From NCBI RefSeq assembly GCF_003597395.2, contig NC_133771.1:134143439-134207438 (forward strand): 64,000 nt of DNA, written 5' to 3'. Positions within the stretch are counted from its first letter, which is position 1. Each line of letters begins with the position of its first letter. The notes under the pieces were generated by a model. The model made no database searches and was not told the origin of the DNA. It saw only the letters and a list, made by a program, of their open reading frames with translations. This DNA comes from Chelonoidis abingdonii. Lineage: Eukaryota > Chordata > Testudines > Testudinidae. A program made the translations under genes and the position numbers. Below, one piece after another: positions 37,946-50,000 of this stretch.

Positions 37946-38056
37946 CTACTCATAGTAACAAGCCGATATCAAAGCCAATGAAATGAAGGATTCTGTTTCA
38001 CATTTAGCTGAAACCCAGTTGTCCCTTGCAACATCCCAGACCCATCTGCTGGCGAT
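37946..38056 (-). CDS. DYNLT2: DYNLT2 coding exon 4 with stop
   Basis: 36 codons and [23 protein letters not shown], then [16 protein letters not shown]. This is the conserved C-terminal strand pair of the Tctex1 fold ending in the family YYE. Acceptor CCATAG. Confidence 0.93.
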   Translation of the reverse strand: MASRWVWDVARDNWVSAKCETESFISLALISACYYE

Positions 38057-41000
38057 CTATGGGGGAGAAAAGAACAAAGTACTAATAAATGATTAAAGAG
38101 CACAAGTCTTAAGGAAATATTTTTCAGAGTAGAACTTTACAATGAACATGTAGCATATAGGTGCAGCTAGTTTATATTAATTTATTTAAAATAGTAAGAA
38201 TGTATATAAAACTGCAAATTAAAAGGAGCTGAATGTTTCATCATTATTTATTAAATGCATTTTATTTTCCTTTAGAGAAAATTTACCTTAAGAGCTCTGA
38301 AAATCTGGTAGCCAAAAAATGTTGTTCAGTGATTTTCCTTATCACTTTTATAATATCTACTGAAACATACACTGGGGCTAAATCTGTAATACTTACTCAG
38401 GCAAACGTCGTGTCCTCTTCACACTGACCAGCAGTGTTAGTCAGCCATGGTGAGGTGTACATGCTGCAGTCCATTAAGTGAGACAGAGCAGCTGAGCTTC
38501 CTCTGCACCTCAGAGCTCCAAGGGGTAGCTCACCCTAAAGCAATGCAGATCTGGACCACCCTGAATGTGGTGGTATGCCCAAGAGGCACAATAGGGCCCC
38601 ATCTAACTCATTTTGTGAAAATATTATGAGTAAATTAATTTGTCTACTCACCTTTATTGCCTGACCAGTCTTTTGCAAGATTAGGACTGTTACTACATAC
38701 TTATAGCGATCAAAGCCCATGTCCTTGACAGCTGTTAATATTTCTTCTGAGATTGAATTACACAAGAAGATACTAGTCACACCATTATACTTGGTTTCCT
38801 GAAGTCGCTGCTATCAAAAGAGTTAAAAAAAAAAAAACAACCTAATCTCCATCCTAACAAGCTTTTGTCTAAAAAAAAATCTTACTTTTAGCTATAAAGA
38901 AAAAGGAAGTAAACTACTGGAATGTTTGTAAACAATAGATAACGTCCCCAAATAAAAAGTTAATCATTTTTACTGCAAAACACTTTATCTGTCAAAATAT
39001 TGAAATATTTCACTTTAAAACATTTTTAACAATTTTAAAAAAAAATTTTTAGATGAACAGAAGTGTACTTTTTTCCTTTTGACTCAATTTCATGTAAAAT
39101 AGCCTAGAGAGCACTGGTCTGCATATCCACAACACGTCTCCAGCACTACAGAGTCAATGGGATTAGTTCTTAGTTTTCAGGGTAAATAGTATAATTTCCC
39201 TGCTCTTTGGCAACTATAGACTGCCTCAGGAGATTCTCCAGAGCAGAGTCCCTCATACCATTTAACTTGATTTCATATACAGCAATCAGACTGTTGTTAA
39301 CAACACCAGAGGGACCCCACCAGGAATACTTTGCTCTCATGTCATGAAATGCTACCCGAACCAATTAGGGGAATAAAATTCAATAAATCCACAATTTCCT
39401 ATTATTTATTTTATTTTGGATAGTTCTCTGACCCATTTTAATCTAGTAACAGAAAAGAGATCCAGTCCCGTAAAGAGCTGAAAACCCTCAACTTCCACCT
39501 TCACTGCTGGTGCTCAGCAAGCACCCTGCAAAAGATATTCAGTATCTTACAGTATAGAGCCTGTGATGAGCATGTGCGTGGACTTATGGATATGCTTAAC
39601 TTTATAGTAACTTTGTAGTAACCCCAGGGCTGTCTTTGAGTGACTGGGGCCTAACATTTACACTAAAATTAAATATCTTACATACAGATAATTTAAACAA
39701 AAAGTATTACTCTACCGTTAGTATATGTTGAGCTTTGTTTCTTACTAAATGAGCCTGGAATTTCCTGTATGGCTCCATTTTATATGTATTGGCATATCTT
39801 ATTTTTGCCATGCTAGTCTTCAATGTAAATATTTCACTTTTCCCAAACTCTGCAAACGATTCATTATCCATTGGTTCCGTACCATGAACTTCATGGCTTG
39901 AACTTTTCATTCTCTCTTTTATGATCTGTGCATACTTTTTAAAACAAAAGAAAAAAATAAAGCTTAGTATCATGCTTTGGTATTTGGTTGTTGAAAGTTT
40001 TCTGACACTTCAAAATGGTATCGCTAGAGGGAAAGACTTGAATTTTGTTTGGGATCATCTTTGGAGATATATGAAAAAAAACTAAACTGTGAATTGTTCA
40101 CCTCTGTTTTGTATAATTGAGGAGTGTGCTAGTTATCTGAAGCTCCTTCTGGGAAAAGGGCCAAAGTTTATATCCTCTCACCTAAGCTCTGATTCTGCTT
40201 CCCCTGAAGTCTATGCAAATTTTGCAGTTGACTTCAGTGCAGGCAGAACTGGGCACTCAGGGGAGAAGAAACTCTCAATCAATCTGTCAATAAATCCTTT
40301 TTACTATCCTTCAAAAGTGTTAGAAAGCATATTCCCAGTTACTTATCTAAATACCTGTGTTACCAGTAGAAAATTCTCAGTACTGATGATGATGCTGTAT
40401 ACAATACCAATATAATAAATGTTACTACTGATTTATTGATCTTTTGTGATTATATTCTGAAAAATTACTGTACAAACTGCGCTGCAGAGATGCCTATATG
40501 TTGTGTTTAAGCAGAAATGTGGGGGTTTTTTCTATTTGCAAGAACTAAAAGCTCAGTTTTGGATCTGCTGCACTCTGTGCCTAAAAGTAGCACCCTGAAA
40601 CCCTCATATTCACCACTGTCATATAATTATGTTTTGTACAATGTATATCTTATGAGGTATTATTGTAAAAGTCTTGATCTGTTGAACATGAATATCCTGT
40701 TGGATTATAAATGCTACCATTGTATGGGAAGTTATGAAGTTTTGCTATATGTGTGATACTGAAATACGCTATGAGGTTGGGAACACCCCCACAACGAGCC
40801 TTTCAGATATAACAATGGAGTAACCAAATACTGATGATGGCCCACCGAGGGGAACCCATACTCACAAGGACTACCCCAGGAACTGTATACAATGGAGACC
40901 TCTCAGAGAGAGCACGTAGACAATTGAGACTGTTTGACTCATCATAGCAAAGGATCTTTCCAGCAAGCTGGAAGAAATTATAAAAGAGGGGAAGTGACAT

Positions 41001-44000
41001 CATCACTTGGCCTCACTCCCTCTCACAACTCAACACCTGGAAACACATCTAGAGGAGAAAGACTGAACTGGGGAGGTGGTCCCAGGCTGGAAAGGAAAAT
41101 CCCAGCTTGTGTATTGAGGAACTATACCATCAGGGAGAGACACTGCTTGATTCAAATCCTATCTAGTTTATCAGATTGTGATTTTACCTTTATTTCTTAG
41201 GTAACCAACTTTGATCTGTATGCTTATAACTTATAATCACTTAGATTTTGTTTTATATTTTACCTTAAACAGCGTGTTTTGGCTGAAATGCTTGGGAAAT
41301 CTGCACAGTGTACAATGTGGAGAACATGTCCTCTCCACATTGAGGGAGGGGCAGACTGGTAGTAAACTTACACTGGTCAGGCTTCTGACCAGTGCAGGAC
41401 AATACAGCCCTGAGGTCCTAGGCTGGGGGAATTGGCTGGAGCCTCTCTATTGTTAGTTCATGACTAGAAGCATTCATGTTACTCAGCTGGGTGCATCCCT
41501 GCCTGTGGATGGCTGTGTAAGTGCAGTACCTGGTAAGGTTTGCAGCTTGTCACAGCATCACAGTGTGAGAGGGAGCTCAGGTTGGTGCCAGAGGACTCAG
41601 CAATACCCCAGTTCCAGGTTGCACCCCGGGGAACCTGTTACAGCATCTGAAGGTGAAGAAGTGGTCATTTTTGTTTATTCATCTTTATCTTTAATAAAGA
41701 TTCTGCACAGACAAATTCTGCCCTCAGTTACACTAGTATAATGTCACTCTCTTCAATAGTAACTGAGGGCAGAATTTAGCACTACAGTTGAAACTTAAGT
41801 AATCGTACTAATGATGCAGAGGCAAAATAGAATCAAAAATCAGTCTCCCAGAGGTGTGTTGACTTTGCAGTTCTACCAGGAGTCAAAAGTAATATAAACA
41901 TATTTTTGTCACTACAATGAATGCATATGATTTCAGTAAGAAAGTGACATTTCCCCACCCATGATTAGAGTGGATTCTCCATGTGCAGGTCTCACCTCTC
42001 CTACCCAGAAGGTGGGTCTGCTGCCACTATGTTAGCAACTCCCCATCCTATGGAGATACAGACATACAGACATGGGTTTTGGATCTGTTCTGAGGAGGTG
42101 GTAGGGAACAGGGAGTGGGCTGCCCCATGATCGATGGGGTCAAGAGGGACACACATCATCCCCAGACTAACCCCTTGTCAATTCCTTAGGAAATGTAATT
42201 ATTAGTAGTATTTGTATTGCAGTAGCACCTAGGAGCCTTCTCTCACAGACCAGGACCCCTGTTGAGCTAGGTGCTGTACAAACACAGAACAAAAAGACAG
42301 TCCCCGCCCTAAAGAGATTACAATCAAAATACAAAAAAAGACAACTGAATACACACAACCAGGGAGCACAAGGAATCCATGAGACAATAAAAGTGGGCAG
42401 GATAGGTAGTGGTCTGGTTTCAACACACCAGTTAACCATTTTTGTAGGCATCATGACAAAGGAGAGTTTTAAGGAGGGATTTCATGGAGGACAATGAGGT
42501 AACTTTACAGATGTTTAAGGGGAGTTTCCCTAAAAAATCTGTATAGTCTGGAACTATATTACCTTTCCCACAAAGCCCTCTCCAAAGTGTGGAGCTTTTT
42601 TTTAAGAAGAATGAGGGGCAGCCACAGCTAGGGAGAAGGAGGTGGTGTGCCCAGGGGGACAAAGTTCACACTGAGACACAAGGTCTTCATGCTGATGACC
42701 CTGACCTCCCACTGATCCTTCAACATCAATGTGGATCCACAGAACTCAAAAGGTTTAGTAGCAGATCCTGCATCTTCTTCAGTGAGTGAGGAGTAGATCC
42801 TACCCTCTGATGAAACAAAATAGCAAATTTTCCAAAAGGGGAACCTTAACTTTTCTTCGCTCTTTATTCCCTTCAGGGATTTTACTGTGGAAGGAAGCAA
42901 TCCAGCCCTAAACATTAATTCATAGGGCAGGGAGACAAGTTTTTGAGCTTCCACCGATACAAGCTGGTCCAATAATAGGTGATAGCTCACCCACCTTGTC
43001 TCTCTATCTTGGGAATGACACAGCTACAACACTGCATACAATTTATAGGGCAATAATTTTAGACTTCCTAATCTCTGTATTGTCATATTGTATTAGTTTT
43101 GTAAAAAAACATGAACCAAAATAGTATTAGTTACAGTAGTTATCTGTGTAACTGACAGGAGAGTTTGTTGTCTAAGAATGAGATCTGGACATTATGTTCA
43201 TCCAGCAGGTGCCATGAAACCAAATTTCAATGGGCTCAGCTGAAAACAATGCCCTTCCTTTGCTAATCTGAACTTTTTTCCAGCAGCATTTTAAGCTGCC
43301 AAAAATGTAAATGTGGATATATACATTTATTTGAGTATATATTAAATTATAAACAGTGGTCTTGGAATGGTCTTGGGGGGAGGGATAGCTCAGTGGTTTG
43401 AGCTTTGGCCTGCTAAACCCAGGGTTGTGAGTTCAATCCCTGAGGGGGCCACTTAGGGATCTGGGGCAAAAATTGGTCCTGCTAGTGAAGGCAGGGGGCT
43501 GGACTCAATGACCTTTCAAGGTCCCTTCCAGTTCTAGGAGATATAATAATAATAATTGGAGATATACCAAAGTCAAGGAGCTCTATTCAAGGGGTGTGGG
43601 ATTGGAGAACAGCTGCTGAAATGAAGCCCAGTTGCTCGGCTGTGGAGCCGAATGCCTGATCGACCCACCTGGCATGAGCACCAATTCGCTGCTGCTGAGT
43701 GAGGCACCCTACCCCTGAGACTCAAGAAACCTTATAAGGATGCATTAGGACAGCTAGCACAATGTGGAGATCCCAAGGCAACTACTCATCCTTCACTGGG
43801 GGAAAAGCCAAACAATCCTCTTTGAAAATCTGGAAACTATTGGGTTAGAAAAATCTGACCTGTCCTAGGCTGATAGATGAATTGCTGAGACCGTTCCTAA
43901 TGGACCCTCTGGGAAACTAGGGAAGACCTAAGGATTTCAGATGTAAGAGGTACTATAAAATATCCTGTATTCTAGCTTCTGTTGCAGGTACAACATGGGG

Positions 44001-47000
44001 AATAGACCAGACTGAAAACCACTTCCACTTGGCTAAATAAACAGATAAAGTGGATTAGTTTCTGTTGTTATGCAATACTTCCTGAACTGCCAATGAATAA
44101 TCTTTATCTGCCTAATCTAACCCCTCAATACCCAGGCTGTCCAGGTCTGGGTATAACAACTGACTGTTCTTGGGACAGTAGATCTGGAAATGAAGGCAGA
44201 GTCAATAGAGGTCAAATACAGGCTGTGAAGATCCGAGAACCTAGCACTGTCCCAACTGTGCTGGAGCTATAAGAATTATTTTGGTATGGTCTTGTGTCAA
44301 GGTTCTTCCCCTACTCCGAACTTTAGGGTACATGTGGGAACCTGCATGGACACTTGTAAGCTTAATTACTAGCTTAGATCTAGTAACACTGCCACCATCC
44401 AGAAATTTCAGTGTCTGGAACACTTCCTGTCCCCCCAAAACCTTCCCCTCCCTGGGCTGCCTTGAGAGGCTTTTTCACCAAGTTCCTGGTGAACACCAAT
44501 CCAACCCCTTGGATCTTAACACAAGGAGAATTTAACCATCCCCCCCTCCTTTCCCCCACCAATTCCTGGTGAGTCCAGATCCAATCCCCTTGGATCTTAA
44601 AACAAGGAAAAATCAATCAGGTTCTTAAAAAGAAAGCTTTTAATTAAAGAAAGAAAGGGAAAAATCATCTCTGTAAAATCAGGATGGAAAATACTTTACA
44701 GGGTAATCAGATTCATATAGCCCAGAGGAACCCCCTCTAGCCTTAGGTTCAAAGTTACAGCAAACAGAGGTAAAATCCTCTCAGCAAAAAGGAACATTTA
44801 CAAGTTGAGAAAACAAAAATAAGACTAACACGCCTTGCCTGGCTGTTACTTACAAGTTTGAAACATGAGAGACTGATTCAGAAAGATTTGGAGAGCCTGG
44901 ATTGACGTCTGGTCCCTTTTAGTCCCAAGAGCGAACAACCCCCAAAACAAAGAGCACAAACAAAGACTTCCCTCCACCAAGATCTGAAAGTATCTTGTCC
45001 CCCTATTGGTCCTCTGGTCAGGTGTCAGCCAGGTTTATTGAGCTTCTTAACCCTTTACAGGTAAAAGAGGCATTAACCCGTAACTATCTGTTTATGACAT
45101 CTTGTTTTAAATTTGAAAATCACCTGTGTGATGAGAGGAATGGTGAGAAATATATACATGAGGCTTGGCCCCCACTGAAGGAGAAAAGCAGGGGTCAAAA
45201 AGTCTGGGCTGTGACCCACTTGACACTAAAACTGACGGCATTTCCTGTCGTCTTTTGTTGCAAACAGTCTGACTGTCTGGATACGCCAGGCATGAAAGAT
45301 GGTTCTGAGCACACTGTTCTTCCAAGCTCACTCATGGTTTTGTGAAAATCTCCTGCTGAGATGATCAGCCAAGAGATCTTGGGAGCCTAGTAAGTGGGAG
45401 GCAATAAGAATAATATCATCCATGATGCAGAAGACTCATTATTTCATAGCTTCTTGACAAAGTTGACTGGACCTTGTTCCTGCCTGTCTGTTTAGGTAGT
45501 AAATCCTAGCTGTAGTATCAGTCAGAATCTGAACTGACAATCCTTTAAAGTGAGGGAGAAAAGTGTAACAGGCCTTGTCAATTGCCTGAAGTTCGAGCAC
45601 ATTGATGTGAAGGGTACTCTCTTGTTCCATTCATAAAGCTTGGGTCAGTAAACCCTCCAGGAGAGCACCCCATCCTATCAGAGATGCATTCGCGATATCT
45701 GTTTTGGATGCAAGGGGACAAGAGAATGGAATGCCCCTGCACACATTGTTCTGAGCCATCCAATTTTCCAAAGATGCCAGGACTACAACAGGTACACAGA
45801 CCAACATGTCTAAGGGCTAGCTGATCAGTCAATAGACTGACTTCAGCAGCCCCTGGTGGCTGTGCAGGCACAGCCTAGCATATTAGGTCAGGTGTATACA
45901 CTCCAGGACTACCCTCACACATTTGGTGAATACTCATGGGCCAATGACCGGCCAAAAGGAAGTACTTACGTTGGTCTTTTATCAGAAATTTTAGAAACTT
46001 CCTATGACTTAGCAAAACCATCACATGGAAGTAGGTACCTGTAATAGAGTGGCTAAGTCTGGGGCTAAGTCAACCTGATTACAGATGGGCCCCACTTGAG
46101 AGGAATCAGGTGATTCTTACAGTAAAAGGAGCAAGGCTTAAGTAGTGATAAAGTCCTGATGAGGACAGAGCTGCAGCAAGATTCCTATACAGGCAGGACA
46201 CTCAAAGCTGTAAGTTGCAATATAAAGGGGGAAGCCCAGAAAATTGCTACTATATCTATAGAGACTGCAGTGATCAGAAGAGACTCCTGCAGGGCCCTGA
46301 ATCAACAAGGTAAAAGCTCTTCAGGAATGGGGAGAGACTGGAAAAGCTCTCCAAGCAGGGAAGCCTGGAAGAGACTCTAATCAAACAGGAAAGAGTCTGA
46401 GAAATAGCCCCAGAGAAAGTAGAAGATTCTATTTTAATGTTAAGACATTTTTGGACTTTTAGTTTGGGACAACTATGATCCAAACTAACGACTGTGGACT
46501 AGTCAAAGGGTTGAGTCACTGGACAAGCTACCAGGCAAAAAAACTACCACAGCACCAGAGAGATCATCAATAGGGGTAATCGCCTAGTGAAGAGCTGCTA
46601 CGCCACACCCAGTCATGACAGGGTGCCTAGCAGTGAATAAACTCTATTATAATGTCCTATAAATCTAGGGCAGCAAACCAGCCATTATGACCTAAGGAAG
46701 AAATAATCAATTCTAGAGAGACCATGTGATATCTTATGTATTTTTATGGACTTATGGAGATTCTAAAGATCTAGAACGGGTCTCAGATCACCCTTTGACT
46801 TGGGAATGGGCAACTATCGTGAAGAAAAATTCTATCCACAACTCTGAAGGGGAACTTCCTCTACAGCTTCCAGATGGACCAAAGTATCAACCTTTTGAAG
46901 AAGCACTGATTAGCAAGAAGAGTCCCTGAAGAAAGACGGGGTGGGTGCAGAGGAGCAAGGATGGGGAAAAGAAAGAAACTGGATGGAATATTCCAGTTCC

Positions 47001-50000
47001 ACAATGCTTAGGACCCACTTATCTATGCAGTGCTTGAATTAGATGACCTCCTTAATTGAGATTTGAGCTTTTTCTTTGAAAAGTCTGTGTCTTATGGTAA
47101 AAATGCTGTCTATAATAGTTTCTGTTGCTGCTGTTGAGCCCTGTACTGGTGTCTCCTGGGGGCTACATTATACATTGCTAATGAGCTACGGGCAGTTTGT
47201 GAGTCCTCAAATAAATGTAACATCTCATCTGTTTTGTCCAGAAAAAAAGTACAACCATCAAAAGGAAAGTCTTCGATATTGATATTCAACAAACTAGCTA
47301 TGCCCAGAACTCTCTCCTCATTGTTATTGCAGAGGCCACCACTCCAGAAAAAGCATCAGCTGTGTCAAGTACAGACAGTCCTGGTCACAGTGTAACTTTC
47401 TGGCAGGAAAAGCCTTAAATTCCTCCCTAAAATTTTCAGATAATTTTTCAATAAACTCAGACATTGCATCTCAGTTTACAAAGTCATATTTAGCTAAAAT
47501 CACCTGCTGATTTGCTATGAACATTTGAAGAAAGGAGTGGTAAATTTTTCTCTCAAGTAAATTAAGTCTCCTGGGTTCTTTACCTTTGGGAGTTGACTTA
47601 AGTCTTCCTGGTCATGATCTCTCATTGCCAGCCATCAATACTACAGAGTTAGGTGCAGAATGAGAATAAAAACACTCACATCTTTGCATTTATCCATGCA
47701 CATAGCTATAGGGGCTAAGAAGGCTGGCGTATGTCATAAGGTCTATGCCAGTTTTAGCAGTGCCTTATTAATAGGTAGTGCTCCCCAACCAGAGGCAGAA
47801 CCCTATAGAATGTCCAGAATCTTGTGTTTTCTTGCAAAAGGTCTGCTTGAATGCCCAAAGCTGCAAGCATTCTTCTCAGAAGCGCCTGATCATATAATCA
47901 TCTAGAACTGGAGAAGTGTCTGGAATCGTAGAATTATCAGGCAAGGAGGCAGAAAGATTAACAGGAGCAGATGGATCCTCCTATGGTAAAATCAGCTCTT
48001 AAAGGCAATAGTTCCTCCTGATGCACAGGCTGGGCAGGGGGAACAGTGTCTTTCTGTATCTCCAAAACAGGCAATTCCAGCAGCTTTGTTACTGTGTGCT
48101 CTGAAGATCTTCCTCTAGTCTGGACCAGTGATCAGGCTCTGGACAAATGAGAGAACCTAGAGGCTCCAAACAGCCATGGGGAAGAGCACAGGGTATCTAG
48201 AATCAGCAAGAATTTGGCCACAGTGATCTGTCCCTGTTGTCATAAGAGCTGTCCCTCTTTTGGGACCGATATGCCCCTTCAGGAGGGAGTCTGGATTACC
48301 TGCTAGACCATCTGTGCCTTGGAGGAGATGGTGAACTATTGGAAGACTCCAGACCAGTCTGTGAGGAGTCACCAAAATAGTCAATAGGCACTGGGGGTGT
48401 AAAGCCTGATGGGACTAGTAGACAATTTGAATTATCTCATCCATTGTGAAGAGGACAACACTGGTACTGAAGTAAGTATGGTAGTTAGTACCATAAAGGC
48501 TTCACAAGAAGTTGATAGTACAGCATCTTGAGGTGGTGTTGAGAAAGACCCCATAGCCAGGACCAAAGTAGAAAGTGAAGTCAGTACCAAGGAAGATGAC
48601 CATAAAGGTACCGAGAGTGTCAGTGCTGAGAATATGTTGTTTCAGACTCTATGTGCCCTGGTGCCAAAGTTGGCATCAGAGAAGGAGCCAAGCCCCCACC
48701 ATGCTTCTTAGCTGGTAGTAGTCAATACAACTAATAGTTTCTGCACTCGAGACAGTACACTGGACAGGCCCAGTACGAAAGGAGGTGCTGACAAAGCAAT
48801 CATCTCCTGAACCACACGAGAGTCTGGAAGGGAGAGAGCAAGAAAATCTTTTGCTGTGTCATAAGCTTGTGGGGTTGTCGGTGCCAAAAAGGTCAGCGCT
48901 GAAACAATGTGTTGATCCCAGACTCAACAGGTGTCCTGCAGAAGTCCAAGAGTCGATAGTACATTACTAAAGTCATCCCAATGTGGTGCCAGGGAGTTAC
49001 AGGTTGACAGTCCAGCTGTATGCTGGGTATTGGATGAGTCCTCCAAGGATCTCATTATAGGTAGAAGATGTTCTGAGTTCTTTTTTGAAGAACTCATCAA
49101 CTTTGAGTGACCTCAGTCTAACTTGTGTGTCTTTTTCTGGGCAGGGTCTGGAGAAGAACTTCTTTCTCCATGGAAACAGCAAAGAATCCTGTGGCACCTT
49201 ATAGACTAACAGACGTTTTGGAGCATGAGCTTTTGTGGGTGAATACCCACATCGTCGGATGCATGTCGGACACATGCATCCGACGAAGTGGGTATTCACC
49301 CACAAAAGCTCATGCTCCAAAACGTCTGTTAGTCTAAAAGGTGCCACAGGACTCTCTGCTGCTTTTACAGATCCAGACTAACATAGCTACCTCTCTGATA
49401 CTTTCTCCATGGAGAAGAGTCCAGGGGATCTGTCCAAGACAACTGCACACACACTGATAGCCAGCATGTGAGAAGACAAGTGATCCCCTCATTGCTTGCT
49501 CTATCAGATGGTGCTTCAGATGCAGGAAATCTCTGTTCTTTTATTGAACTGTGGCAAATACTCTACCTCTCCTTAATGTGCCCCTCCCAGAGGCACAAAA
49601 GGCAGCACATCTTGAGGGCAGGAGGCACTGTGTAAACACTTCAGAAAATGGGCAGTGCTTAAAGCCCAGAGAGCACCACATAGCAACAGTGCCTAGCACT
49701 GAAACTGAAAGAATAAACTAACTAATTGGTACTAATGGCTAACAATTAAAAGATAAAGGGAAAGCTAAACTAGCTAACTATGCAGATGAAAAAAAAAATC
49801 CAGGTAAACCACCTGGGAAGCTCCAAATCAGTCCACAGGTGGTGAGAAGGACCTGAGGGGGGAGGGTGCTGCTGCCCTTATATAGCCTCAGGAGGGATCA
49901 CGAAGATATGCAGGGTCACATGCATTCCCAACAGTACTACTGCAGAAAACTCTCCAGCTGTGGTGTGCTGGGCATGCATACACCTGAGCGAAATACATAT

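Noticed and set aside
43375..43445. A tRNA gene suggested by box A and box B.
   Set aside because: The flanking body and CR1-like tail show that it is the head of a SINE, and a full clover leaf is not present.
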